19,692 nt of DNA from Alphaproteobacteria bacterium UBA3002 (GCA_002346425.1 DDZS01000071.1:1613-21304); one strand, 5' to 3'; positions 1 through 7,372 are shown, counted from the stretch's first letter. The notes: generated by a model from the sequence alone, not told the origin. Numbers and translations are program-made.

Positions 1-946
1 CGCGCACATATTCCCGCCAGCCGAGAATTTGGCGGATAAATCCTTCGACGGCGTTTAAAGGCGCGTTGTTATTGTAATAGGCATGCTCGGCGGTCTCAAC
101 GCATTCACGCGGGCTAAGCAATCCGCAATTCATATAGAAACTCAAATGGCTGTGATACATCCAAGGCTCGTCCTGCAGCATCGCGTCCTGATAGGTGCCA
201 AAATAGGGTAAGCGTTCATCAATAAATTTTCGTAACGCATAGCGCGCCTGATCACGGGTGACGGCGAAATGAAACGGCTCAAGGTCGCCAAAATGATCAC
301 TTAACCGCTCTGTGACTAATTGTAAAACTTGGTTGGTAATCGCATCGCGCTGCGCGGTATAGGGTGGCGGCACATCCAGCCCTTCTTTTGGCGGCTTACG
401 ATTTTCAGCATCGTAATTCCATTCGCCGCCTTCCGGTTTATCTCCCTGCATCAGGATGGCATGTTTCTGACGCATCTCCCGGTAAAAATATTCCATGCGT
501 AAGGGATTGCGGTTTTTCGCCCAGTGATTGAAGTCGTCGAGTGCGCAGAAAAACCGATCATCCTCGCGAATCTCCACGGGAATGTTAAAGCGCTCAGACC
601 AGTTCTGCATCATCTCAAACACGCGGTATTCCCCCGGATGCGTGACAATCAGCTTTTCAGGGTGATGCGTCTGTATCGCACGCTCTACTTCGCCAGAAAA
701 ACTTCCCGCATTCGCCTCATCGTCTAGTGTCGTATAGTGTACTTTCCAACCATCCTCCTTCAAGGCTTCCGCAAAATGGCGCATGGCAGAAAACAGGAAA
801 GCGATTTTTTTCGGGTGATGACGCACATAGGTCGCCTCTTCCATCACCTCGCACATCCAAATGATGTCGCTTGCGCGATCACCCTCTTTCAATGTGGCAA
901 TCTCTTTCGATAACTGATCGCCAAGAATCAGCCGAAGCGCGCTCAC
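1..946 (-). CDS. phrB: PhrB-type (FeS-BCP) cryptochrome/photolyase, partial
   Basis: This reading frame enters from the left edge, so only the first 315 codons are visible. The translation begins with GTG at 946 and shows LILGDQLS near residue 6, then ICEVMEEATYV-like and KIAFLFSAMRHFAE segments. Further on come MEYFYREMR, GEWNYDAENR, FAVTRDQA, QDAMLQDEPWMYHS, and NAVEGFIRQILGWREYVR at the edge. From memory these match Agrobacterium PhrB, an iron-sulfur bacterial (6-4) photolyase with FAD and a lumazine cofactor, almost block for block. The four cluster-binding cysteines of that family lie in the C-terminal part beyond the window. The GTG start overlaps the stop of the upstream dehydrogenase gene in a GTGA, so translation is probably coupled. 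Family assignment is very secure. Repair versus cryptochrome signalling cannot be decided from this fragment. Confidence 0.93.
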   Translation of the reverse strand, partial: MSALRLILGDQLSKEIATLKEGDRASDIIWMCEVMEEATYVRHHPKKIAFLFSAMRHFAEALKEDGWKVHYTTLDDEANAGSFSGEVERAIQTHHPEKLIVTHPGEYRVFEMMQNWSERFNIPVEIREDDRFFCALDDFNHWAKNRNPLRMEYFYREMRQKHAILMQGDKPEGGEWNYDAENRKPPKEGLDVPPPYTAQRDAITNQVLQLVTERLSDHFGDLEPFHFAVTRDQARYALRKFIDERLPYFGTYQDAMLQDEPWMYHSHLSFYMNCGLLSPRECVETAEHAYYNNNAPLNAVEGFIRQILGWREYVR

Positions 947-1644
947 GGTACTATTTCTTTGCCCTGCCAGTCGAAGCATTTACCGCTATCGTCTGGGGTT
1001 AAACCCCGGCACACGCCCAACAAATAATTCGCTGATTGTTCCGGCGTAAACAGCTTATCCGCGGGCACCTGTTGCTGAAATGGTTGCGATAGACCGGTAT
1101 CAACCGTGCCGGGATGCAGGCCAATAATAATGGCATGTTTGTACCGCCGGCCCATTTCAATGGCCGCGCCCTTAATCAACATATTTAGCGCTGCTTTCGA
1201 CGCGCGGTAGCTATACCATCCGCCCAGACGGTTATCGGAAATACTGCCGACGCGTGCGGAAAAGGCGGCAAAAAGCCCGCGTGCGTCACGCGGCAATTTT
1301 GGCAGGAAATGTTTGGCAACCAGAGCCGGACCCAAGGCGTTTACAGCCATCGCGCGCTGAAAATGCTCTGGCTCTAAATCGCGCAATGCTTTTTCCGGTT
1401 GCAGCTGATCGGCATGCAGCAAGCCGGTCGCCACGAATATCGCATCTACCGTGTCGGGAATGTGTTCAGCGGCGTGGGCAATACTCGCCTCATCGGTAAT
1501 GTCGATGGCATGTACCGCTGCCCCGACATCGGGGATTTGCGCCGGGCTGCGGGCAAAGGCATAGAGTTCGCACTCTGTCGCTAATTGCTGCACCAAGGCG
1601 CTGCCGATCCCGCCGGACGCGCCAATCACGACCACGCGTTTCAT
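943..1644 (-). CDS. SDR-family NAD(P)-dependent oxidoreductase
   Basis: A 233-residue classical short-chain dehydrogenase with a Rossmann fold. The nucleotide-binding motif GASGGIG lies at residues 8-14, N102 is the likely structural Asn, S129 the likely catalytic Ser, and Y146xxxK150 (YRASK) the catalytic pair. The length is usual for the family, and it resembles small CsgA/C-factor-type SDRs. The substrate is unknown. Its ATG overlaps the stop of the FAD oxidoreductase gene (ATGA, 1641-1644), and its TGA overlaps the GTG of the photolyase gene, making a three-gene translationally coupled string. SDRs are often found beside PhrB-like photolyases and renalase-like flavoproteins in proteobacteria, where the group is linked to singlet-oxygen or photo-oxidative stress. 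A role in that response is inferred from context only. Confidence 0.88.
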   Translation of the reverse strand: MKRVVVIGASGGIGSALVQQLATECELYAFARSPAQIPDVGAAVHAIDITDEASIAHAAEHIPDTVDAIFVATGLLHADQLQPEKALRDLEPEHFQRAMAVNALGPALVAKHFLPKLPRDARGLFAAFSARVGSISDNRLGGWYSYRASKAALNMLIKGAAIEMGRRYKHAIIIGLHPGTVDTGLSQPFQQQVPADKLFTPEQSANYLLGVCRGLTPDDSGKCFDWQGKEIVP

Positions 1645-2618
1645 GCGGCTTCCTCAATTGCAGACGCAGCGGCACGCCCACTGAGATATGCTGATTCCAC
1701 ACGCCCTTGCACACACCAGTCGCCGCAGGCAGCCAATCGTAGATTTGTATCGACCAGCGCGGCATCGCCCTCTTGCCGTTCGATATTCGCATAGCGCCAG
1801 CGATGGATTGCACAATGATCCGCCTGATGCACATCGTGACCGATCACGTCAGAGATTTCGGCCAGCAAATGGGCTTTTACCTGATCCATCGGCGTTTCCA
1901 GATTGGCATCGGCCCATTTATTCGTGGCATGCACCACCAAACTAAACCCCGTATCGCGCCCTGGTTTAGAGCTATTTACCGACACCCAACTGATATCCGC
2001 GTCTTTAATCAATGCCGCATCGAAGGGGAGGGGAAGAGGTTCAGCAAAGCCCAACATGGTCGCAAAACAACCTTGCATCCGTGTTGCGCTAACGCGTGCG
2101 TGATGGGCAAAATCTGAAGGCAGCAATTCGACGGCTTGCTCGGGCGGGGCGGTGCAAATGACCCAGTCATACGGCCCGTAAAGTTGCTCATTCTCGTCCT
2201 TGAGCATCCATCCCTTTTCTTGCCGCAGGGATGTAATGCGTGTTTCCAAATGAAGTGATACCCCCTCGCTTAAATAGCGACCGAGGCGATTCATTTTTGG
2301 CGCGCCGACAAAATGCACATAGGTATCATCCCATTCACGGGTAGCGATAATGCGTTTATGCTCCATCTCGGCGAAACGGGCATACCAGCGGGCCACCACC
2401 TCCGCATCCTCCAGCTCAGTGAGAAAATCTGCAAAGAGAGGATCATGGGCCGTAAAAAACTGCGCCCCATGATCGAATTGGTATGGATCCGCATAGCGTG
2501 TGGCGAGGCGGCCGCCGGGGCCGCGTGCTTTGTCGAATACGTCAACTTCCGCTATGGCACGCAATCGACGCGCTGCGGTGAGTCCGCTCAATCCTGCGCC
2601 GATAATCGCTATACGCAT
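1641..2618 (-). CDS. Renalase-like FAD-dependent oxidoreductase (COG3380 type)
   Basis: A 325-residue flavoprotein. The N-terminal dinucleotide-binding motif GAGLSGLTAARRL starts at residue 7, and the acidic/DKARGPGGRLATRY stretch at about 29-42 is typical of amine-oxidase/renalase-like NAD(P)/FAD proteins. A second FAD-contact segment near the C-terminus reads LAACGDWCVQGRVESAYLSG, the usual last motif of this fold. The start is well supported, with GGAG in GGAGAGCTCCT directly before the ATG. The substrate is unknown; bacterial relatives include renalases that oxidise faulty dihydro-NAD(P) isomers. It lies upstream of, and overlaps by 4 bp, a small SDR gene followed by a photolyase gene, a grouping common in photo-oxidative stress regions. 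A 76-bp gap carrying a terminator-like hairpin separates it from the preceding SDR gene. Confidence 0.87.
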   Translation of the reverse strand: MRIAIIGAGLSGLTAARRLRAIAEVDVFDKARGPGGRLATRYADPYQFDHGAQFFTAHDPLFADFLTELEDAEVVARWYARFAEMEHKRIIATREWDDTYVHFVGAPKMNRLGRYLSEGVSLHLETRITSLRQEKGWMLKDENEQLYGPYDWVICTAPPEQAVELLPSDFAHHARVSATRMQGCFATMLGFAEPLPLPFDAALIKDADISWVSVNSSKPGRDTGFSLVVHATNKWADANLETPMDQVKAHLLAEISDVIGHDVHQADHCAIHRWRYANIERQEGDAALVDTNLRLAACGDWCVQGRVESAYLSGRAAASAIEEAA

Positions 2619-2635
2619 AGGAGCTCTCCGTCACC

Positions 2636-2670
2636 GAAAAAGAAAGCCGCAACCGAAAAACGGCTGCGGC
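2636..2670 (-). terminator. Terminator-like hairpin inside the photoprotection gene run
   Basis: On the minus strand a 10-bp stem (arms 2661-2670 and 2646-2655, one mismatch) closes a five-T loop. It is followed at once by a TTTCTTTTT tract ending near 2636. That is the form of an intrinsic terminator. It sits between the stop of the SDR gene at 2695 and the Shine-Dalgarno of the FAD oxidoreductase at 2618, in a run where the other spacings are a few bases or overlaps. It could end the upstream transcript, act as a partial terminator, or mark the 3' end produced by processing. Confidence 0.6.
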
Positions 2671-2694
2671 ATTGAACAGTGTCAAAGAAAGGTA

Positions 2695-3450
2695 TCATGC
2701 ATGCTCCCGCAGACGGCGGGTGATAAAAAGCGCCATCGGGTAGGGCAAAAAGCGCAGAAATTTGACGCTACACGTAAAGGCTTTAGGGAAATGAATTTCG
2801 AAGCCGGATTGTAACAGACCGCGCGCGATATGTTTTGCGGCCACGTCCGGCTCAAGACGCATGGGCATGGGAAAATCATTTTTATCGGTCATCCGCGTGC
2901 GCACGAATCCGGGATTGATAAGCTTCACGTCGATATAGTCCTCCACTTCGGCATATAGGCTTTCGGTGAAGTTAATCAGTGCGGCTTTGGTGGCGCTATA
3001 GGGTTGGCCCCCGGGTAAGCCGGTGAAGCCGGCGATGCTACCACACATCACCAACTGCCCGCTTTTTTGTGCACGGTAGAGCGGCAGTAACGCATGCGCG
3101 ACATAAATAGCCCCCAGCAAATTCACTTCGATAAGCTCTTTGGTAAACTGCATGTCGAGCGCATTGATATGCCGCGGGCGAAAGACGGCAGCTAAGAATA
3201 ATGTACGATGTAGCGGTTTGTTACTATTTCCCAAATGCTGCACCGCCGCTTCGACTTGCAAAATGTCGCTGACATCGAGCGGTAAAACCTGATGGTCACC
3301 GGGAAGGGTTTCTGCCAATGCATGAAGTGCTTCTGCATTGCGAGCGGAGAGTGTCAATCGCGCGCCCTGAGCAGCCAGATATTCCGCCAGCGCTTTACCG
3401 ATGCCGCTACTCGCTCCAATAATCCAGATATGTTCCCCCGAATATGCCAC
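2695..3450 (-). CDS. SDR-family oxidoreductase
   Basis: A 251-residue short-chain dehydrogenase. The cofactor motif GASSGIG is at residues 12-18, the catalytic Ser at S138 (CGSIAG), and Y151xxxK155 in YSATKAAL. A PGFVRTRMT segment after the active site is typical of classical SDRs. The usual NNAG motif is replaced by FLAAVF near residue 85, which is somewhat unusual. The C-terminal 40 residues are hydrophobic and basic (KFLRFLPYPMALFITRRLREHA), suggesting membrane contact, as in DltE/YqjQ-like SDRs. The start is GTG, three bases after the stop of the chalcone-isomerase-like gene, so the two are co-transcribed. The substrate is unknown; a lipid or quinone-like molecule would fit the membrane-leaning C-terminus, but that is a guess. 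Confidence 0.86.
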   Translation of the reverse strand: MAYSGEHIWIIGASSGIGKALAEYLAAQGARLTLSARNAEALHALAETLPGDHQVLPLDVSDILQVEAAVQHLGNSNKPLHRTLFLAAVFRPRHINALDMQFTKELIEVNLLGAIYVAHALLPLYRAQKSGQLVMCGSIAGFTGLPGGQPYSATKAALINFTESLYAEVEDYIDVKLINPGFVRTRMTDKNDFPMPMRLEPDVAAKHIARGLLQSGFEIHFPKAFTCSVKFLRFLPYPMALFITRRLREHA

Positions 3451-3453
3451 GCG

Positions 3454-4053
3454 TTATTTCTGCCCTAACAGTTGCGCGCGTAATTTGGGCTCAGATGTGT
3501 TCTCCCCTAACCAAATACGGAAAAACCAATAACCGAATTCGCTATCTTGCACTTTACCTAGCATACGATTTTTTCCGTAAAAATACGTAGGACCATCCGG
3601 TGTATAAATCCCGGTAATTTGTGACCCATGATGCACATCCGGGAAGATTTGTTTCATTTGCGTGTGCCACGCGGCGAGGCGTACCTCGTTATCAGCTCCC
3701 ACAATGCGCATTTCTTCCACCGAGCGATCGGCAATTTCGGACCCGGTCACATCCCGCAAATAATCGAGTTGCAGGGCGAAGGGTTTTTCCCAATCAAACT
3801 CTCCTTTTGGTGCAATCAGGGCAGCATTGTAAATGTCCCAGAACACCACGCTCATTTTGCAGGTTCCCACGCGTTTGGCTTCAGGAACGTAGCGGTCGAC
3901 CGGCGTAGCGGCAAAGGCCGGAAACGCGATGCAGGCGGCTATTAGAGACAGATAAAAACGGCGCAGACTCACCTTCGCAAAAACAGGCTCATGATGAGAG
4001 CGAACGGTGGTCAACGGGAATAACAGCATATTGGTACTACTACCTTTCAGCAT
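3454..4053 (-). CDS. Secreted chalcone-isomerase-fold protein
   Basis: A protein of up to 199 residues from the ATG at 4053. A clear signal peptide, SLRRFYLSLIAACIAFPAFA followed by ATP, begins only at residue 29. A GTG at 3972 would give a cleaner secreted protein of 172 residues, so the start is uncertain; neither candidate has a strong ribosome site. The mature part has the layout of bacterial chalcone-isomerase-like proteins (Chalcone_3 type): KRVGTCKMSVVFWDIYNAALIAP, an aromatic LDYLRDVTG helix, GSQITGIYTPDGPTYFYGKNRMLG, then FGYWFFRIWLGENTSEPKLRAQLLG. These bacterial homologues are generally not flavonoid enzymes and may bind fatty acids or other lipids in the periplasm. The gene starts 42 bp after a histidine kinase gene and ends 3 bp before an SDR gene. 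Confidence 0.8.
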   Translation of the reverse strand: MLKGSSTNMLLFPLTTVRSHHEPVFAKVSLRRFYLSLIAACIAFPAFAATPVDRYVPEAKRVGTCKMSVVFWDIYNAALIAPKGEFDWEKPFALQLDYLRDVTGSEIADRSVEEMRIVGADNEVRLAAWHTQMKQIFPDVHHGSQITGIYTPDGPTYFYGKNRMLGKVQDSEFGYWFFRIWLGENTSEPKLRAQLLGQK

Positions 4054-4095
4054 CTAACAGGGCTGTGTCTGTAACATTACATTTTGGTAAGGTTG

Positions 4096-5430
4096 CTAAT
4101 CTGGGAATCGAATTACTATGCGTAAGCCGGGATGGTTGTCGTGCAAAGTGATCGTCGCTTTATGCAGGTCTGCAATTGCTTTCACCAAGCTTAATCCTAG
4201 CCCACTTCCGAGGGTTGAACGACATTTTTCTGAACGGTAAAAACGCTCAAATACTTGCTCGCGCTCACTCTCTGGAATCCCAGGGCCATGATCGGCGATG
4301 GTGAGAATGAGCGGATTGTTGGATAACGTTACGTCGATCTTCGATAATTCAGGCGCATATTTAATGGCATTGTCCAATAGATTGGCGCAAAGTTGGAATA
4401 ACAGATCGCGATCGCCATGCATCGCCGCTTGTGGGGCAATATCAACCATTAGCGTGATCTGCTTTTCTTCTGCCAGCGGCTCGTAAAGTTCGACCACATC
4501 CATTAAAACCGTATGCAGAGCGACGGTTTCGAAAGCTTGATGGCGCTTGCCTTTTTCAATATTCGCAATGCGCAATAGGGCATGAAACAAATCGAGCAAA
4601 TGATCGGCTTCGGCCAGAGTCATTTGGACGTCTTCCGGCGACATGCCGCTCGTTTTTGCGGCATCAAGATGGGTACGGATGCGAGTGAGCGGGGTACGCA
4701 AATCATGGGCGATACCATCGCTCACATCACGAATGCCAGCCATTAGATGTTCCACCCGTTCCAGCAATGCATTGAGAATCGTGGCGAGCGTACTTAAATC
4801 ATCCCAGCCGCTATCGATCACCAATCGCCGCGATAAATCACCCGTTTCCATAATCGCGCCTGCGGTGCGACCAATGCGATTGATACGGCTAACCACAAAT
4901 AGGCTGACCAAGAAACTGACCAATATCACCAACATCATAAAAAACAGAATTAGTCCTGCTACCCATTGTAAGTTGATATAGCTTTGCGTGGCTTCGCCAA
5001 TATCGCGCGCAATAAGCAAACGATTGCCGTTTTCAAAGGTATGCACTTTACCCGCCATCACCTGAGAATCCAAAGTGAAGCGAATAATGCCTTCTTTCAT
5101 TTGAATGACGGGGGGAAGTTGTGCGAGGTCCCCAGCTAGTATCGTAGCGTCCGGCGCTAAATATAAATATAAATTATGGACCGCTTCCGGGCGTTTGATC
5201 GATACGAATTGTCGGATTTCTGCGTCAGATTTATTTTCTAATAAGGCGGCGGCCAAGCGCACTTCGCTGATTAATGAGCTTTCGGTTTCGCGTATCAGAT
5301 TAGACTGGGAGAAATCATACAAAAACCACATCAGTAGTAATGAAGACACCCCGAGTAAGAACGCGAAAAGCGCCGCAACTTTAAAGCTGGAACTGCGATA
5401 ATAGCTTTTAGATAGCGTCGGAGATGACAT
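4096..5430 (-). CDS. Membrane sensor histidine kinase (OmpR-partner type)
   Basis: A 444-residue kinase from the ATG at 5430. Two membrane helices (about 17-38 and 155-180) bracket a periplasmic sensor region of about 115 residues. A HAMP domain follows (about 181-232), then HisKA with the phospho-acceptor H242 in DGIAHDLRTPLTRI. The ATPase domain has N354 in NLLDNAIKYAP, the DHGPGIP box at 380-385, and GSGLGLSLV at 408-416. All catalytic boxes are intact. I chose 5430 over an upstream ATG at 5511 because it puts the first membrane helix at the N-terminus and leaves only a 23-bp overlap with the response regulator gene. The signal is unknown. Its 3' end is 42 bp from the chalcone-isomerase-like gene, so the kinase may be co-transcribed with the photoprotection genes and may control them. 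Confidence 0.92.
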   Translation of the reverse strand: MSSPTLSKSYYRSSSFKVAALFAFLLGVSSLLLMWFLYDFSQSNLIRETESSLISEVRLAAALLENKSDAEIRQFVSIKRPEAVHNLYLYLAPDATILAGDLAQLPPVIQMKEGIIRFTLDSQVMAGKVHTFENGNRLLIARDIGEATQSYINLQWVAGLILFFMMLVILVSFLVSLFVVSRINRIGRTAGAIMETGDLSRRLVIDSGWDDLSTLATILNALLERVEHLMAGIRDVSDGIAHDLRTPLTRIRTHLDAAKTSGMSPEDVQMTLAEADHLLDLFHALLRIANIEKGKRHQAFETVALHTVLMDVVELYEPLAEEKQITLMVDIAPQAAMHGDRDLLFQLCANLLDNAIKYAPELSKIDVTLSNNPLILTIADHGPGIPESEREQVFERFYRSEKCRSTLGSGLGLSLVKAIADLHKATITLHDNHPGLRIVIRFPD

Positions 5431-6088
5431 AGCCGGCCCCGCGAATGGTTTTGATAAGTTGTGCATCGCGATCGCCGATTTTTTTACGTAACCGGCTAAT
5501 ATGCACATCAATCACATTGGTTTGCGGGTCAAAATGATAATCCCATACCGCTTCAAGCAGCATGGTGCGGGTCACGATCTGGCCTTTATGTTGCAGTAGA
5601 TATTCGAGCAGTCGAAATTCCCGCTGTTGTAAATCAATGAGATCACCATCGCGGCGCACTTCACGAGTGAGCAGGTTCATTTCCAAATCGGCCGCGCGCA
5701 ACATAATCATCGTTTCAGTGCCCGAAGCCGCTTGCCGACGTCCTAACGCCTCAATTCGGGCGAGCAATTCGGTAAAGGCAAAGGGTTTGGTGATATAGTC
5801 GTCACCCCCCGCGCGCAGGCCCTGAACCCGGTCATCCACATCACTCAGCGCACTAAGGATAATCACCGGCGTGCAATTTTCCGCGCCACGCAGGGTTTTG
5901 AGAATTGTCAGACCATCCAATGTCGGCAGCATGCGATCCATGATGATACAATCATAGCGCTCTGCCGTAGCCATGAACAATCCGTCGCGTCCATCCAACG
6001 CGGTATCCACGGCATGACCGGTCTCGCGCAAGCCTTTGGCGATATATTTGCTGACGCAAAGATCGTCTTCGATCACGAGTAAACGCAT
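5408..6088 (-). CDS. OmpR/PhoB-family response regulator
   Basis: A 226-residue regulator. The receiver domain (1-118) has the acidic pair at D8/D9, the phospho-acceptor D51 in IIMDRMLP, the switch residue S79 and the invariant K101 in TKPF. A winged-helix DNA-binding domain spans about 130-224, with LQQREFRLLEYLLQHKGQIVTR and VIDVHISRLRKKIGD, then IRGAGYVI at the end. The sequence is closest in feel to the QseB/CopR/IrlR type. It overlaps the kinase gene by 23 bp, the usual arrangement of a cognate pair. Only about 36 bp separate its start from a terminator hairpin. Its promoter must therefore overlap that hairpin, or it depends on readthrough from the upstream secreted-protein gene. Confidence 0.93.
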   Translation of the reverse strand: MRLLVIEDDLCVSKYIAKGLRETGHAVDTALDGRDGLFMATAERYDCIIMDRMLPTLDGLTILKTLRGAENCTPVIILSALSDVDDRVQGLRAGGDDYITKPFAFTELLARIEALGRRQAASGTETMIMLRAADLEMNLLTREVRRDGDLIDLQQREFRLLEYLLQHKGQIVTRTMLLEAVWDYHFDPQTNVIDVHISRLRKKIGDRDAQLIKTIRGAGYVISDAI

Positions 6089-6124
6089 AATTTCTCATAG
6101 CACAGCTTTCAACCGGCGCCATAA

Positions 6125-6154
6125 AAAAAGCCCCACTATCAAGCGGGGCTTTTT
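6125..6154 (-). terminator. Intrinsic terminator or attenuator between BOF-like gene and response regulator
   Basis: A perfect hairpin: AAAAAGCCCC at 6125-6134 pairs with GGGGCTTTTT at 6145-6154 around a 10-base loop. On the minus strand the G/C stem is followed by a run of T, so it terminates transcription from the gene ending at 6177. The response regulator starts only 36 bp further on, so incomplete termination would let the BOF-like gene and the two-component system share a transcript. Confidence 0.8.
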
Positions 6155-6176
6155 CGTCATTCAAAATGCGCGAAGA

Positions 6177-6599
6177 TTACATCATGTTGTCTTCATCATC
6201 TTCTTCGTCTTCAGCGTCTGCCGCTGCAGCATCTTCTGCATGCGTAGTGACGGTGACTTTCGAAGCCGCAACTTCTTTTTCGCCCATATCTTCGGTCAAC
6301 GTACCGCTAACCACGACTTTATCGCCGACTTTTACGGCTAGGTCTGATTCCTGTTCGACGTCGATTTCACCTGAATCATCGACCAGTGTGAATTCGTTAT
6401 CGATGGTGTCGATCGCTTTCACTTCGCCAGAAATAACCACTTCACCCGTTTCGCCTAATTGCGCAATGGAAGAGCCGGTCACAGCCGCTTCGGCTGAATG
6501 CATCACATCGCCAGCTTTTTCAGAAAGGCTCTCATCGGCCATCGCAACAGTAGAAAACATCGTCGCCATTGCCAGCGCAGAAACAGTAGATTTTAACAT
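6177..6599 (-). CDS. Periplasmic OB-fold (BOF/YgiW-like) protein with acidic tail
   Basis: A 140-residue secreted protein. The start at 6599 is set by AAGGAG seven bases upstream; a longer frame from 6626 lacks such a site. Residues 1-21 form a signal peptide ending AMA before DES. The core, about residues 45-115, has the pattern of the bacterial OB-fold family (BOF, YgiW/YdeI/NirD type): GEVVISGEVKAID, NEFTLVDDSGEIDVE, VGDKVVVSGTLTED, KEVAASKVTV. The last 25 residues are almost entirely Asp, Glu and Ala and may bind cations or stay unfolded. The gene precedes an OmpR-type regulator and kinase pair on the same strand, resembling the known ygiW-qseBC arrangement in which a BOF protein accompanies a two-component system. 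The BOF assignment rests on pattern alone, so DUF5666-like OB proteins are an alternative. Confidence 0.72.
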   Translation of the reverse strand: MLKSTVSALAMATMFSTVAMADESLSEKAGDVMHSAEAAVTGSSIAQLGETGEVVISGEVKAIDTIDNEFTLVDDSGEIDVEQESDLAVKVGDKVVVSGTLTEDMGEKEVAASKVTVTTHAEDAAAADAEDEEDDEDNMM

Positions 6600-6675
6600 A
6601 ATTCGCTCCTTAATAAATTTAACCATCGCATCCTACGCGCGATCCGCTTAAGAGGGCGATAGGGCGCAATAGCTT

Positions 6676-6684
6676 ATTGTATCA
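6676..6684 (-). promoter_or_regulatory. Possible extended -10 promoter for the BOF-like gene
   Basis: On the minus strand TGATACAAT (6684 to 6676) has the TGn plus TACAAT form of an extended -10 box, about 75 bases upstream of the ATG at 6599. No good -35 hexamer lies at the right distance. The rest of the 6627-6812 gap separates this gene from the divergent CsbD operon and presumably holds both promoters; I found no convincing promoter for the CsbD side. Confidence 0.3.
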
Positions 6685-6812
6685 ACACAAGATAAGTCAT
6701 TTCTCTTATTCCTTTTTTATGGTTTTTCCCCTCCGCCCAAATCGCGCCCTTAGTTGGTTTCGGTCATAGTAAGCAGTGTCGAATCAGTCATTAACCACGA
6801 AGGAGAAGGAAA

Positions 6813-7022
6813 ATGAACAGTGACAAACTTGAAGGTAACTGGACCCAACTTAAAGGAAAAGTCCAAGAACAATGGGGCAAACTCACAAACGACCACTTGG
6901 ATGAAATCGAAGGCAATCGCAAGCAGCTCGTCGGAAAAATTCAGGAAGAATATGGCATTGCTCGCGATGAAGCAGAACGTCAAGTTAACGAGTGGGAATC
7001 AACTCACCGCAACGCCGCCTAA
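6813..7022 (+). CDS. CsbD-family stress protein
   Basis: A 69-residue hydrophilic protein of the CsbD family (PF05532). It has the hallmark order MNSDKLEGNWTQLKGKVQEQWGKLTND, HLDEIEGNRKQLVGKIQEEYGIARDEAERQVNEW. The family is small, helical and induced by general stress in many bacteria, and its molecular role is not established. The start is supported by GAAGGAGAAGG just upstream. It is the first gene of a five-gene plus-strand operon of small envelope or stress proteins ending at 8309, and it is divergent from the BOF-like gene. In alphaproteobacteria such genes are often under the EcfG general stress sigma factor, but I did not find a clear GGAAC...GTT promoter here. Confidence 0.93.
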   Translation: MNSDKLEGNWTQLKGKVQEQWGKLTNDHLDEIEGNRKQLVGKIQEEYGIARDEAERQVNEWESTHRNAA

Positions 7023-7078
7023 TCATTTATCAGGCGGAACTATTTTGGCCATCCACATGAACGAGAGGAGACTTAACC

Positions 7079-7372
7079 ATGGCTAGTGCAACCAATCCCG
7101 AAACGGAAATCCGCGATCTGAAAAGTCAGATTGCATCATTAGAAAAATCGCTTAGCGCACATGTACGTGCGACTGGTAACGGCGTAAGCAACAAAATTGA
7201 GCATTTCGCACATCGTGCTGGTGCTGATCTGCGTGATTTCGCTGATCATAAACGCGATCAAGCCCTTGCATTGCGTGACGAAGCGTCTTCACGCATCGCA
7301 AAACGCCCACTGAGCACTACCGCTGCCGCTTTTGGTGTCGGTTTTGCCCTTGCAGCGCTGCTGCGTCGTTAA
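7079..7372 (+). CDS. ElaB/YqjD-like (DUF883) membrane-anchored protein
   Basis: A 97-residue protein. A helical, charged N-terminal portion (EIRDLKSQIASLEKSLSAHVRA) probably forms a coiled coil. The C-terminal anchor RPLSTTAAAFGVGFALAALLRR is the signature of the DUF883 (ElaB/YqjD/YgaM) family. In E. coli these proteins are inner-membrane anchored, stationary-phase induced, and bind ribosomes through the N-terminal part. GAGAGGAGA eight bases before the ATG is a strong ribosome site. It lies 56 bp after the CsbD gene and about 20 bp before a YqjE/holin-like gene, the same neighbour order as yqjD-yqjE in enterobacteria. Confidence 0.87.
   Translation: MASATNPETEIRDLKSQIASLEKSLSAHVRATGNGVSNKIEHFAHRAGADLRDFADHKRDQALALRDEASSRIAKRPLSTTAAAFGVGFALAALLRR

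Noticed and set aside
5408..6088. Naming the two-component pair qseBC
   Set aside because: The regulator belongs to the same broad subfamily and the BOF neighbour is suggestive, but the kinase sensor region shows no recognisable QseC similarity.
6700..6812. EcfG-type general stress promoter before the CsbD gene
   Set aside because: I looked for GGAAC followed at 16-18 bases by a GTT-type element and found no acceptable match.
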